Translations under genes and position numbers: made by a program
Notes under the pieces: model-generated
Seen by the model: only the letters and a program-made list of their open reading frames with translations
Database searches by the model: none
What the model was told of the DNA's origin: nothing
Part shown: piece by piece, positions 42,688-52,017 of the stretch
How the letters are laid out: each line of letters starts with the position of its first letter
Position numbering within the stretch: position 1 is the stretch's first letter
From: an uncultured Bacilli bacterium
GTDB lineage: Bacteria; Bacillota_I; Bacilli_A; RF39; UBA660
Direction: 5' to 3'
DNA length: 64,000 bases
NCBI GenBank assembly: GCA_910584165.1
Contig: CAJTZU010000008.1
Coordinates: 1 to 64,000 of the forward strand

Positions 42688-44466
42688 ATGATAATAAAGG
42701 GACAAAAAATAGATGGAAGATATCAAATTATTCGTACTATTGGTGAAGGTGGTATGGCTAATGTATATCTTGCTTATGATACTATTTTAGATAGAGAAGT
42801 AGCAGTAAAAGTACTTCGTGGAGATCTTGCTAGTGATGAAAAATTTGTTCATAGATTTCAAAGAGAAGCGAAGGCTGCTAGTTCTTTAAATCATCCAAAT
42901 ATTGTAGAAATGTACGATGTTGGAGAAGATAATGGAAATTACTTTATTGTAATGGAATATGTGGATGGAAAGACATTGAAAAGTTTAATAAAAAAGCGTG
43001 GTGGTCTATCTTTAACAGAGACAGTAGATATCATGCTTCAATTAACAAGTGCTATTGCTTGTGCGCATGATAGTTATTTAATTCACAGAGATATTAAACC
43101 TCAAAATGTAATGATTTTAGAAGATGGAAGAGTAAAAATTACGGACTTTGGAATTGCTATTGCGATGAATAGTACAGAACTTACTCAGACAAATTCCGTA
43201 ATGGGTTCTGTTCATTATTTACCACCAGAACAAGCAAACGGTAGTGGTGCTACTATCAAAAGCGATATTTATTCTTTAGGAATTTTAATGTATGAATGTT
43301 TAACTGGAAAACTACCGTTTAAGGGTGAAAATGCAGTAGAAATAGCTATTAAACAAATGAAAGAAAAAATTCCAAGTCTTTGTGCTCAAAATGAGTTAAT
43401 TCCACAGAGCATAGAGAATATTGTTTTAAAAGCTTGTGCTAAAAATCCAAAAAATCGTTATGATTCTGTAGTAGAAATGCATGAGGATTTAAAAACAGCT
43501 TTATCTGATGAAAGAAAATCAGAAAAAAGAGTGGTATATAAATATCCAGAAAATGATTTAGAGGAAACAAAAGCACTCCCAAAATTAGACAAACTAAAAG
43601 ATACTAAGGAAAAGGATATAGACAAAGAAGAGACTGAGGAAGTGGAAGTTGTGAAGAAGAAAAAGAAAGAAGGAAAAAAATTAAAAACAGCAACTATTAT
43701 AGGAATTACTATCTGTGTATTAATTGTTGTTTTGGGATTGATTGCAGTATATTTCTTATTACCTAAAAATGAAGATGTAGAACTTCCTTCCATTGCTGAA
43801 AAAAGTAGAGAAGTGGTAGAGCAAAAATTAATTAGTTTAGATCTTGAAATTGATATTGAGGAAGAGCCAAGTGATGATATTGCTGAAGGATATGTTATTG
43901 GTTATAAAGATAAAAAAGTAAATAGTAAAGTTAAGAAAGGTTCTACTGTTACTATTATAGTTTCCTCAGGTCTTACTGGTATTGTGATAGAAGATTATAA
44001 AGGAAGACACTATAATACAGTTCAATTAGAATTAGAACAAGCAGGATTGAAAGTAGTTCTTATTCCTAAAAAAGTTTCAACAGAGCAAGAAGATTGGGAA
44101 GATGCTTTTGAAGGAATGGTTATTGCGCAAAATAAAGACCCACAAACAAGATTAAAAGAAGGCGGAGTTATTGAACTTACTTATGCTACTTTAATTACAA
44201 TCTATCCTGATTTTACAGATGGTACATGGGATAAGAAAAAAGCCCAAACATTCTGTGATGATAATAAGATTACATGTAAATTTGAAGATAAAGAAGATAG
44301 TACCCATAAAGAGGGAATTATTATAGGACAAGGAAGACAAGAAGGTGGCGAAGTAAAAGAGGGCGTTACATTAACTCTTGAAGTAGCTAAAAAACCTTTA
44401 GAGAAACCATTAGAGCCTCCAACAAATGATAATTCTAATACTAATGATAATGGTGAAAATGAATAA
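42688..44466 (+). CDS. prkC: Ser/Thr protein kinase PrkC with PASTA repeats
   Basis: A membrane kinase that senses peptidoglycan fragments in relatives, where it triggers spore germination and adjusts cell-wall synthesis. The 592-residue protein has the Hanks kinase domain (GEGGMANVYLAYD near 18, VAVKVLR, HRDIKPQNVMI near 133, DFGIA near 154), a Lys/Glu-rich juxtamembrane segment, one span (about 333-357) and at least three extracellular PASTA-like repeats (from ~363), then a short NDNSNTNDN tail. The ATG follows CAAGGAGGAAG. Stop overlaps rsgA start. Confidence 0.96.
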   Translation: MIIKGQKIDGRYQIIRTIGEGGMANVYLAYDTILDREVAVKVLRGDLASDEKFVHRFQREAKAASSLNHPNIVEMYDVGEDNGNYFIVMEYVDGKTLKSLIKKRGGLSLTETVDIMLQLTSAIACAHDSYLIHRDIKPQNVMILEDGRVKITDFGIAIAMNSTELTQTNSVMGSVHYLPPEQANGSGATIKSDIYSLGILMYECLTGKLPFKGENAVEIAIKQMKEKIPSLCAQNELIPQSIENIVLKACAKNPKNRYDSVVEMHEDLKTALSDERKSEKRVVYKYPENDLEETKALPKLDKLKDTKEKDIDKEETEEVEVVKKKKKEGKKLKTATIIGITICVLIVVLGLIAVYFLLPKNEDVELPSIAEKSREVVEQKLISLDLEIDIEEEPSDDIAEGYVIGYKDKKVNSKVKKGSTVTIIVSSGLTGIVIEDYKGRHYNTVQLELEQAGLKVVLIPKKVSTEQEDWEDAFEGMVIAQNKDPQTRLKEGGVIELTYATLITIYPDFTDGTWDKKKAQTFCDDNKITCKFEDKEDSTHKEGIIIGQGRQEGGEVKEGVTLTLEVAKKPLEKPLEPPTNDNSNTNDNGENE

Positions 44467-45295
44467 AACAGGAAGAATTATTAAACAATTAAGTAATGAT
44501 TATTTTGTAGATATTGGAAATGAAGTTGTTGTTTGTAAACCAAGGGGAAAATTTAGGAATCTAGGGATAACTCCTTTGGTAGGAGATTTTGTTACTATTG
44601 ATTATGAAAATTGTTATCTATTAGAAATAGAGAAAAGAAAGAATGAATTAATAAGACCAAGTATTGCGAATGTAACACAGGCTCTTATTGTAAATAGTGT
44701 AGAAATACCAGAATTTTCTTCTAATTTATTAGATAAATTGCTAGTAACGATAGAATATAACCATGTAAAGCCAATTATTTGTTTTACAAAACTAGATTTA
44801 GTATCCGAAAAAGTAAAAGAAGAAATCAAAAAGTATCAAGAATATTATCGCAAAATAGGATACTCTGTATACAATAATGACGACCCAAAATTAAAGGAAA
44901 TTTTAAAAGATAATGTAACTGTTTTTGCGGGACAAAGTGGTGCAGGAAAAAGTACTCTTTTAAATATGTTAGATTCTAGTTTAGATTTAAAAACAGGGGA
45001 AGTCTCTCAAGCATTAGGTAGAGGTAAACATACGACTCGGCATGTAGAACTAATTCCTTTATATGGAGGGTTAGTTGCTGATACGCCTGGCTTTAGTGCA
45101 TTAGATTTTAAAGATTATGAAGATACTGCTATTCGAGATGGATTCATAGAGTTTAGCCATTATAATGAATTTTGTAAGTATCGTGATTGTATGCATCAAC
45201 AAGAGGAAGAATGTGGTGTAAAAGAGGCTTATAAAAGTGGTGAAATTTTACCTAGTCGTTATGAAAATTATTTAAAGTTTTTAGAAAAAAGATAG
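44459..45295 (+). CDS. rsgA: ribosome small-subunit biogenesis GTPase RsgA
   Basis: Circularly permuted GTPase that matures the 30S subunit. From the ATG at 44459 (TGGTGAAA upstream, overlapping prkC by eight bases) it has 278 residues: OB-fold N terminus, G4 TKLDLV near 116, G1 AGQSGAGKSTLLN near 159, G3 DTPGFS near 207 and the zinc-binding CKYRDCMHQQEEECGV near 239. Gene order prpC-prkC-rsgA matches other Firmicutes, where rpe comes next; here a large unknown gene intervenes. Confidence 0.95.
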   Translation: MNKTGRIIKQLSNDYFVDIGNEVVVCKPRGKFRNLGITPLVGDFVTIDYENCYLLEIEKRKNELIRPSIANVTQALIVNSVEIPEFSSNLLDKLLVTIEYNHVKPIICFTKLDLVSEKVKEEIKKYQEYYRKIGYSVYNNDDPKLKEILKDNVTVFAGQSGAGKSTLLNMLDSSLDLKTGEVSQALGRGKHTTRHVELIPLYGGLVADTPGFSALDFKDYEDTAIRDGFIEFSHYNEFCKYRDCMHQQEEECGVKEAYKSGEILPSRYENYLKFLEKR

Positions 45296-45313
45296 AAATA
45301 TTTCTATCTTTTT
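45286..45313 (+). terminator. terminator of the rlmN-rsgA operon
   Basis: Palindrome AAAAAGATAGAAAT and its complement to 45313; overlaps the rsgA stop codon. Confidence 0.8.
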
Positions 45314-45346
45314 ATAATGGATTCTTGTATACTTATAGTAGGTGGT

Positions 45347-47806
45347 ATGATGAAAGTACTAGATGAGCAAAATGTATTATTAACAAGAGAAGAAATGGTA
45401 AAAATAAATCGTATTATTAATTATAGTTTTTTGAAAGAAAGACTAAAAGAGTATTTGAAATCTAGTGATGAAAAATTTGTGATAAGTGCTTCTTTTTTAG
45501 TAGATATTATGGATGATTTTGAAAGTTGCTTGAGAAGTATCAGAGAATTAAATTTAGTTGGGACAGGAGTAGATTCTAACTTAGAAGAAGAATTATCAAG
45601 GTTATTATCTGAAGATTTAGAAAGTTTAAAATTAGTAAAAAAAGAGAATAGAAAATTAATAGTTTGTAGTGAATTAATTAATAAATTATATGAGATTGTT
45701 GAATTAAATGAAAAATTATATAAATTAAAAGATTTAAAATCTGTAAAGAATATTATTTTTCAAGATTTAGCTTATTTTTGTGCAGAGGAAACTCTTCAGC
45801 AAATGGAAAAAGAATTTCAAGAAAAATTAAGTCAATCTGATGTTGAAGGATTAGAGGAATTTTTAAATAGAGTTCATTCTTTAATTATTAATCATTGGTG
45901 TGAATATATAACTGATTTAAACAATTTTGATAGTAATAAGCCTTATAATCTTTTATGTCATAGTACGGATAGTACAAGTTTTAATGGAGATTTTTATACA
46001 AGGTATGTATCTTGCTCTTTGTTATGTGAAGAATTGACAGATACTTATCGTAGCGGATATGGATTTATTTTATCACCGAAGGATATTGTTTTAGCAAATA
46101 GCTCAGATTTGTATGTATTTAATTCTTCAGAAGATGATGAGACTTTACTTCAATTTTCTACCATAAAGAAAGTTTCTTCGCCAGAGCGCGCAAAAGAAGA
46201 AGCTTTAAGGTATAAATTAGAAAATCAAAAGAATGGTTCACATGATAAAGTATATACCGAAATAGTAGTAGATGGATTTCATCCTATTGGAATATTTTGT
46301 TTATATGATGGTAGTAAAGAGTTAAGTTATAACTATCAAATGGCATTAAAATTGAAAGAAAGTTATCCTAATTTAGAAATATTTTGTTTGAATGTTATGC
46401 TTCAAAAAAGTGAAACAGAGTTAGAACCTGTAAAAAAGACTCTTATCAATAGAATTAGTCAAAAAGTAGGTATTTTAAATCATGATTTTTTCTTTGATGA
46501 AGAAATATCTTATAAAGATTTTGAGTTGTTTTGGAAAAAGTACTTATCTTTAATACAAAAAGAAAATTATACAGTAGAAGATATTATTACGATTTATCGT
46601 GAGAATGAGGATTTATTATCTACACGATTGGATCTTAGTCATTTATTTGATGGTACTTACCAAGAAGAGCAAATTAGGCAGATTTTATATTATAATCCGC
46701 AAATAAGAATTATTGATATTATAAATGGAAAAGCAACAGTATCTTTATTAGAAGAATTATATAATGTTTTAATTATGTATAAAGATAATCAATTGTTAGA
46801 AAATATCATACCAGGGATAAATACTTTTTTAACAATTTATCCTTTTACAATAATAGATGATATGAGAGCCTTAGGACTACAAAAGTGTAATAGTATGGAA
46901 TCTTTATTAGTTCTTTTAAGTGAATCTCCTTCTTTTTATCAGAAAGATAGTGAATTATCAGAAGATATGACATATGCCTCTTTTTATAATATTTATTCTC
47001 ATTGTAAAACTTTAGCGCATGCTAGAAAATTAAAAGATAGTAAATTAATTTTGTTTATGAAATTATATGAGATTGTTTCCCTTGATGCCAGTGATTTAGA
47101 AAAATTAAAGCATCTCAAAGAATATGATTTTGCAAGTATTAATGCAGTATTATTAAGTGCATTATCTCGTAAAAAGGAAAGTGTTAATGATAAAGTAAAT
47201 AGGTATGAAGCAAAAGTAGAATCTTTAGAACAAGAAAAAACAAATGTTAGAAATATGATTGAATCTTATGATAATGCTTGTAATTGCTGTTCTCAAGGCG
47301 CTTCCTATGCCATTGCTAGGAAAGAAGTAGGTAGTCTTGTAGAACAAATAAATCAAATCAAATTAATCATAGAAGAGGGAGTGCAAGAAATAGCTATGGG
47401 ACAAAATAGTATTGCTTATCATCAAAGCAGGCTTGCTCAGTATTCCAAACATAGAATTTTAAATAGTTTTAGAATTAGAATTTTAAATCAAAAATTAGAG
47501 AAAGAAAAATTTTTAGTTTTCGATTTAGAGAGAAGAATATCGATAAAAAAAGGAGTATTAGAACATTTAATGCAAGTGTTAACAGAAGTAAAAGTTAGAT
47601 TTAAAGAACGTACGGGAATACCATTAGACAATTATGAGGAAGAACTTCAAAAATCAAAAGATATTTTAGACACTGTAGATGTATCTTGGGCTAGAAAAAA
47701 ATTGGATAAATTAGATTCTCTTATTGAAAAAGTAGAAAATATATTGAAGAATTATAAAAAAGAAATAGGAAACTGTGAAGATTTGGAAGGAGCTTATAGA
47801 AAATGA
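45347..47806 (+). CDS. large helical protein of unknown function between rsgA and rpe
   Basis: An 819-residue soluble protein started at the ATG after TAGGTGG (45350 is an equally likely ATG). I recognise no domain. Residues 1-140 are helical and acidic; the middle (about 190-500) is mixed alpha/beta with FLSPKDIVLAN-like and EIVVDGFHPIGIFCLYDG stretches; residues ~610-819 are predicted coiled coil (VNRYEAKVESLEQEKTNVRN and on). A CNCC motif is near 650. It overlaps rpe by four bases (ATGA), so it is translated with it. Conserved synteny with rsgA/rpe is broken by this insertion. Confidence 0.75.
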   Translation: MMKVLDEQNVLLTREEMVKINRIINYSFLKERLKEYLKSSDEKFVISASFLVDIMDDFESCLRSIRELNLVGTGVDSNLEEELSRLLSEDLESLKLVKKENRKLIVCSELINKLYEIVELNEKLYKLKDLKSVKNIIFQDLAYFCAEETLQQMEKEFQEKLSQSDVEGLEEFLNRVHSLIINHWCEYITDLNNFDSNKPYNLLCHSTDSTSFNGDFYTRYVSCSLLCEELTDTYRSGYGFILSPKDIVLANSSDLYVFNSSEDDETLLQFSTIKKVSSPERAKEEALRYKLENQKNGSHDKVYTEIVVDGFHPIGIFCLYDGSKELSYNYQMALKLKESYPNLEIFCLNVMLQKSETELEPVKKTLINRISQKVGILNHDFFFDEEISYKDFELFWKKYLSLIQKENYTVEDIITIYRENEDLLSTRLDLSHLFDGTYQEEQIRQILYYNPQIRIIDIINGKATVSLLEELYNVLIMYKDNQLLENIIPGINTFLTIYPFTIIDDMRALGLQKCNSMESLLVLLSESPSFYQKDSELSEDMTYASFYNIYSHCKTLAHARKLKDSKLILFMKLYEIVSLDASDLEKLKHLKEYDFASINAVLLSALSRKKESVNDKVNRYEAKVESLEQEKTNVRNMIESYDNACNCCSQGASYAIARKEVGSLVEQINQIKLIIEEGVQEIAMGQNSIAYHQSRLAQYSKHRILNSFRIRILNQKLEKEKFLVFDLERRISIKKGVLEHLMQVLTEVKVRFKERTGIPLDNYEEELQKSKDILDTVDVSWARKKLDKLDSLIEKVENILKNYKKEIGNCEDLEGAYRK

Positions 47807-48414
47807 TTAGTGTTTCTCTTTTAAATATAAAAGATAATGAAGAAAAAATAAAAGAAGTAGATCAATTACATTCTGATTATGTCCATATTGATGTTATGGA
47901 TGGAGAATTTGTAAATAATAAAATAGATTTTGAAAATTTGCCATTTATGAATACGAAGAGGGATATTCATTTAATGGTATATGATATTCCAAGATATATC
48001 GATATCTATTCTAAGTATAAACCAGAATATTTAACCTTTCATCTAGAAGCAACTGAAAAAGTAGAAGAAATGATAGCTCATATTAAAAGGATAAATAGTA
48101 AAGTAGGAATTTCTATTTGTCCTAATACAAAAGTAGAATTATTACTTCCATACTTAGCTCAGGTTGATTTAGTACTCATTATGACAGTAGAGCCTGGAAA
48201 AGGTGGACAATCTTTTATAATAGATTGTGCGCATAAAATAGATATTTTAAAGGAATTAAGAGAAAAGAATCATTACCACTATAAAATCGAAGTAGATGGT
48301 GGTGTTAATGAGGTAACAAAAGAGTACTGTAAAAATGCTGATATATTAGTAGTGGGAAGTTATTTAACAATGAGTGATAATTATTTAGAAAAATATCAAA
48401 ATATGTTAAAATAA
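47803..48414 (+). CDS. rpe: ribulose-phosphate 3-epimerase
   Basis: Pentose-phosphate pathway enzyme. The 203-residue TIM barrel has the catalytic Asp and His in HIDVMDG near 28-34, IHLMVYD near 52, LTFHLEA near 78, VEPGKGGQSF near 127 and the second catalytic Asp in EVDGGVN near 162. Slightly shorter than the usual 215-220 residues. Its ATG overlaps the stop of the unknown gene, with AGGAGC upstream. Confidence 0.9.
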   Translation: MISVSLLNIKDNEEKIKEVDQLHSDYVHIDVMDGEFVNNKIDFENLPFMNTKRDIHLMVYDIPRYIDIYSKYKPEYLTFHLEATEKVEEMIAHIKRINSKVGISICPNTKVELLLPYLAQVDLVLIMTVEPGKGGQSFIIDCAHKIDILKELREKNHYHYKIEVDGGVNEVTKEYCKNADILVVGSYLTMSDNYLEKYQNMLK

Positions 48415-48427
48415 AACCGTTAATTTC

Positions 48428-48456
48428 TTGCTTAAAAAAAGAATTTATTATATACT
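48428..48456 (+). promoter_or_regulatory. trigger factor promoter
   Basis: TTGCTT (48428-48433), 17 bases, TATACT (48451-48456). Confidence 0.7.
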
Positions 48457-48480
48457 ATATGTATTGCGGGAGGATGAATT

Positions 48481-49734
48481 ATGGAAAACAAGAGTGAAAA
48501 AAAAGTTACAATTAAAATAGATGGTGAAGAATGGTCAAAATTAGTAGATGACGCATTTAAAAAAGCAAATAAAAAAGCAAAAATAGCTGGCTTTAGACCA
48601 GGAAAAGCTCCAAAGGATATTTTTGTAAAACATTATGGCATGGAATCTTTATATTATGAAGCTTCTAATAAAGCAGTAGAGGTTGCCTATGAAAAAATGT
48701 TAGATGAAAATAGTGATTTGGATATTGTTACACAGCCAACAGTAGATATAAAAGATATTGGTGAAAATGGTGTTGAATTTGAGTTTGTTTTAACATTAAA
48801 GCCAGAGGTAACATTAGGAACTTATAAAGGATTAAAGGCAAAAAAAGAAAAGGTAAAAGTAACAAAGGAAGAAATAGAAGAATCTATTAATCATATGCGT
48901 GAGCACTATAAAGAAAATATTGTAAAAGAAGGTGCGATTGCTAATGGTGATGTTGCTATCATTGATTTCGAGGGATTTAAAGATGGAAAAGCATTTGATG
49001 GTGGTAAAGGTGAAAATTATTCTTTAGAAATTGGAAGTAATACTTTTATTCCAGGATTTGAAGAACAATTAGTTGGCAAAAAAGCTGGAGAAGATGTAGA
49101 AGTAAATGTTACTTTTCCAGAAGAATATCATTCAGAAGATTTAAAGGGAGCTAAAGCAACTTTTAAAGTTCATATTCATGAAGTAAAAGAAGTAAAGGTT
49201 CCAGAGTTAGATGAAGATTTCTTTAATGATTTAGGAATGGAAGGAATTGATTCTAAAGAATCACTAGAAAAACAAGTAAAGGAAAATATTACAGCACAGA
49301 AAGAAAGAAAAGCAGAGGATGAATGGTTAGATGCTTTATTAGAAGAAGCTGCTTCTACTATGAAGGTTGATATTCCAGAAGTAATGATTCAAGATGAAAC
49401 TTCTAGAATGATTCAAGAGTTTGCTCAAAATGTTCAAATGCAGGGTATTTCTTTAGAACAGTTTTTCCAATTTTCAGGAATGTCTGAAGATAAATTAAGA
49501 GAAGAGTATAAAGAGCAAGCAACAAAAAGAGTTACGTATCGTTTAATGATTGAAGCAATTATTAAGAAAGAAAAGATTGATGTAACAGAAGAAGAATTAA
49601 ATAAAGAAGCAGAAGAAATGGCTTCAAAATATCAAATGAGTAAAGAAGATTTCTTTGAACGCTTTGGAGAAGAAATGATTCGTTATGATTTAAAAGTACA
49701 TAAAGTATTTGATTTATTAAAAGGAGAGAAATAA
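48481..49734 (+). CDS. tig: trigger factor
   Basis: Ribosome-bound chaperone and peptidyl-prolyl isomerase. The 417-residue protein has the N-terminal ribosome-docking loop GFRPGKAPKDIF near residues 37-48, the FKBP domain (about 150-235, GDVAIIDFEGFKDGKAFDGG) and the helical C-terminal arms. GGGAGGATGAATT precedes the ATG. Monocistronic with its own promoter and terminator. The usual neighbours clpX/lon are absent. Confidence 0.95.
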   Translation: MENKSEKKVTIKIDGEEWSKLVDDAFKKANKKAKIAGFRPGKAPKDIFVKHYGMESLYYEASNKAVEVAYEKMLDENSDLDIVTQPTVDIKDIGENGVEFEFVLTLKPEVTLGTYKGLKAKKEKVKVTKEEIEESINHMREHYKENIVKEGAIANGDVAIIDFEGFKDGKAFDGGKGENYSLEIGSNTFIPGFEEQLVGKKAGEDVEVNVTFPEEYHSEDLKGAKATFKVHIHEVKEVKVPELDEDFFNDLGMEGIDSKESLEKQVKENITAQKERKAEDEWLDALLEEAASTMKVDIPEVMIQDETSRMIQEFAQNVQMQGISLEQFFQFSGMSEDKLREEYKEQATKRVTYRLMIEAIIKKEKIDVTEEELNKEAEEMASKYQMSKEDFFERFGEEMIRYDLKVHKVFDLLKGEK

Positions 49735-49747
49735 TTCTCTTCTTTTT
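49721..49747 (+). terminator. trigger factor terminator
   Basis: AAGGAGAGAA (49721-49730), ATAA loop, TTCTCTTCTT and T; overlaps the stop codon. Confidence 0.75.
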
Positions 49748-49763
49748 CTAGTTAGGTGTATTT

Positions 49764-50288
49764 ATGAAAATGGATAGAATTTGTATTATAGGTGGAAGTG
49801 GAACAGGAAAGACTACTTTATCTAATAATTTGTCAAAAGAATTAAAACTTCCAGTTTTTCATATTGATGGAATTCATCATATTAAGGATTGGGGAATTAG
49901 AGATAGAGAAGAAAGAGATAAAATAATATTAGATATCCTAAAAAAGAAGAAATGGATTATAGATGGGACTTATTCTTCTACTTTAAAAGAAAGACTTGAT
50001 AAAGCGAATCTTGTCATATTTTTAGATTATTCTTTAGGAGCTAGATTAGTAGGGATATTTGGAAGATATTTAAAAAAACATGGACAAGAAAAAGAAGAAA
50101 TACCAGGATGTAAAGAACAATTGTCGTTTGAACTTATTATTTCTTCCTTTAAATTTAAAAGCAAATTGCGCAAAAAAATTATTAAAATTTTAGAAGATAG
50201 TAATCATTCTAATATTTTAATATTTCAAAATAGAAAAATGTTAAATAAGTGGTATAAAGAAAAATTCCAAAATGAAATGACTTTATAG
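49764..50288 (+). CDS. P-loop kinase-like NTPase (adenylate-kinase-like, FlaR type)
   Basis: A 174-residue P-loop protein with Walker A GGSGTGKTTLSNNL near residues 9-22, VFHIDGIHH near 33 and a lid-like basic helix region (about 100-150). It resembles the small 'DNA topology modulation' or adenylate-kinase-like family whose substrate is unknown. TTAGGTG precedes the ATG at short distance. It lies between tig and an anchored surface protein. Confidence 0.7.
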   Translation: MKMDRICIIGGSGTGKTTLSNNLSKELKLPVFHIDGIHHIKDWGIRDREERDKIILDILKKKKWIIDGTYSSTLKERLDKANLVIFLDYSLGARLVGIFGRYLKKHGQEKEEIPGCKEQLSFELIISSFKFKSKLRKKIIKILEDSNHSNILIFQNRKMLNKWYKEKFQNEMTL

Positions 50289-50301
50289 AAAAGAAAAAGT
50301 A

Positions 50302-50310
50302 TGTTATAAT
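50302..50310 (+). promoter_or_regulatory. extended -10 before the 50334 gene
   Basis: TGTTATAAT (50302-50310); no good -35 seen. Confidence 0.5.
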
Positions 50311-50333
50311 CAAATTAGAATGGGCGTGGTAAA

Positions 50334-51284
50334 ATGGAAAATGAGATAGAAAAAAAGAATAATAAACCAATTTTTTTAGTTATTATTGGAGTATTACTCA
50401 TTGTCATTATAGTTCTTGTTTTCTTATTACTAACAAAAGATAACAAGAAAATAGAAAAAGAAAATAATAATTCTAATATAAATGATAGTAATACTAATAC
50501 GAATGAAAAAATAGAAGAGTCTGATAAACTAGATGAGGAAACTGAAAAATTAATGTTGTTATTTCCAGCGATTGAAACAGCATATCAAAATAAATTATTG
50601 AAAGTAACTGATTTAGCAATAGAAGATATTTATGCGAATACGATGTTTGCAATAGGTTATTATTATAAGGATGGATTATATTATTTAGATTTTGATTCAA
50701 GTGATGAAGAGTCTAGTAATGGTTGTAAAAAAGGAACCTTAGCATTTAAAGATGGGGAAGATTCGATTTGCTATACATCTGATAAATCAAAAGAAGCTCA
50801 AGAACAATTTGCAGTAGATGAGAAAACATTTGAAAAAGCTTTAAAACAATTTTATGGAGATAGTATAAAATATCAAAGAATGAATGATGTCTTTGGTTCT
50901 CATAAAAATTTTACTGATTATCATTATCAAAATGGATATTATTATGGATATGGAGGCGGAGGAGGCTATGGTTTTGGAGATGGAGCTGAATTTCATAGTC
51001 AAGCTTTTCATAAAGTAGAAACAAAAGGAGACGAGAAATATATCTATGTAGATTATGCTTATACAGTTTATCATTGTCAAGATGAAGATTGTAAAAAGGG
51101 AACTATTTCTTACTACAAAGATTCTTCTAAAAAAGAAAAAGTATTTGAAACTACTTATGATGATAGTATTAATATTTTAGAAAGTGCTTCTTTAGCAAGT
51201 GGTAAAGTACCTCTTTACAAACATACTTATAAAAAGAATAGTGATGGTAGCTATTATTGGTACAGTGTTGAACCAGTCAAATAA
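50334..51284 (+). CDS. membrane-anchored extracytoplasmic protein
   Basis: A 316-residue protein with a short basic cytoplasmic tail, one membrane span (about 13-34, PIFLVIIGVLLIVIIVLVFLLL), an Asn/Ser/Thr-rich linker (NNSNINDSNTNTNEK, about 43-57) and an extracellular domain with Tyr/Gly-rich YYYGYGGGGGYGFGDG near 202-217 and paired Cys (NGCKKG, CHCQ-like pairs near 245). It shares the build of the proteins at 17660 and 32014. Function unknown. Start ATG has GGGCGTGG upstream. Confidence 0.72.
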   Translation: MENEIEKKNNKPIFLVIIGVLLIVIIVLVFLLLTKDNKKIEKENNNSNINDSNTNTNEKIEESDKLDEETEKLMLLFPAIETAYQNKLLKVTDLAIEDIYANTMFAIGYYYKDGLYYLDFDSSDEESSNGCKKGTLAFKDGEDSICYTSDKSKEAQEQFAVDEKTFEKALKQFYGDSIKYQRMNDVFGSHKNFTDYHYQNGYYYGYGGGGGYGFGDGAEFHSQAFHKVETKGDEKYIYVDYAYTVYHCQDEDCKKGTISYYKDSSKKEKVFETTYDDSINILESASLASGKVPLYKHTYKKNSDGSYYWYSVEPVK

Positions 51285-51309
51285 AAGGTTTAGTATTCTA
51301 AACCTTTTT
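51283..51309. terminator. bidirectional terminator between convergent genes
   Basis: AAAAGGTTTAG (51283-51293), TATT loop, CTAAACCTTTT; T tracts on both strands. Holds the stop codons of both flanking genes. Confidence 0.85.
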
Positions 51310-51996
51310 TATATATTGAAATAATTCTTTTTCTTCTCTATAATCTGCATCACATTGAAAGTTAGTAACAGAAAATAGCTTTTGCTCTGGCTCTTTATTC
51401 GGAGGTGTTACTAAAATAGAAGTTCCACCGTTAGAGAATACAAAGTTCATAGCGTAGTAATCTGTTAATCCATCTCCAATATAAACTAGATTAGTACAGT
51501 CTTCTTCTTTTCTTCCGTGTAATGTGTTTACTTTTTTTATATAGTTTACTTTATCTTTATCTGAAACTAATTTTTCTACTCCTTTTAATTTTCCATTCTC
51601 ATGAAGAAAAGATACTCCAAATATTTTAGTAATATATTTGGCTATTTTAGAAGCATATAAGAATTCTTCAATTCCAGAAGTAACAATATAGTGCGAATAG
51701 GTGGTATTAGAATTGTTGGAAAGAGTTTTAAACCATTCTTCTACTCCTATATTAAATATAATATCTTCTGCTCCTTTAGTTACATCATGTGTTTCTAATT
51801 TGCTATTTTGAATGATAGATAAGAAAGCTTGAAACCAACTTTCATAGACATCTACAATTCCACTTTCTTTTATTTCTGCTATTTTTTGATAAAACTCTTT
51901 TTCAGACACACCACATTCTTGTAAAATAGGGAAGAATGGAACTGTTTTTGGAGTTAATGTTCCATCAAAATCATAGATAATTTGTACTTCTTTCAT
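51298..51996 (-). CDS. HAD-family phosphatase
   Basis: A 232-residue haloacid-dehalogenase-type phosphatase related to MtnX/phosphoserine phosphatase-like enzymes. Catalytic DFDGTLTP near residues 9-16, motif II Ser/Thr in YIVTSGIEEF near 104-113 and motif III YIGDGLTDYYAM near 175-186 are present. It lies 21 bases downstream of the SEDS gene on the same strand, with TATAAT at 52017-52012 (minus) as a possible internal promoter and GGTGATTGC before the ATG. Substrate unknown. Confidence 0.82.
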   Translation of the reverse strand: MKEVQIIYDFDGTLTPKTVPFFPILQECGVSEKEFYQKIAEIKESGIVDVYESWFQAFLSIIQNSKLETHDVTKGAEDIIFNIGVEEWFKTLSNNSNTTYSHYIVTSGIEEFLYASKIAKYITKIFGVSFLHENGKLKGVEKLVSDKDKVNYIKKVNTLHGRKEEDCTNLVYIGDGLTDYYAMNFVFSNGGTSILVTPPNKEPEQKLFSVTNFQCDADYREEKELFQYIKKV

Positions 51997-52017
51997 GCAA
52001 TCACCATTCTTATTATA

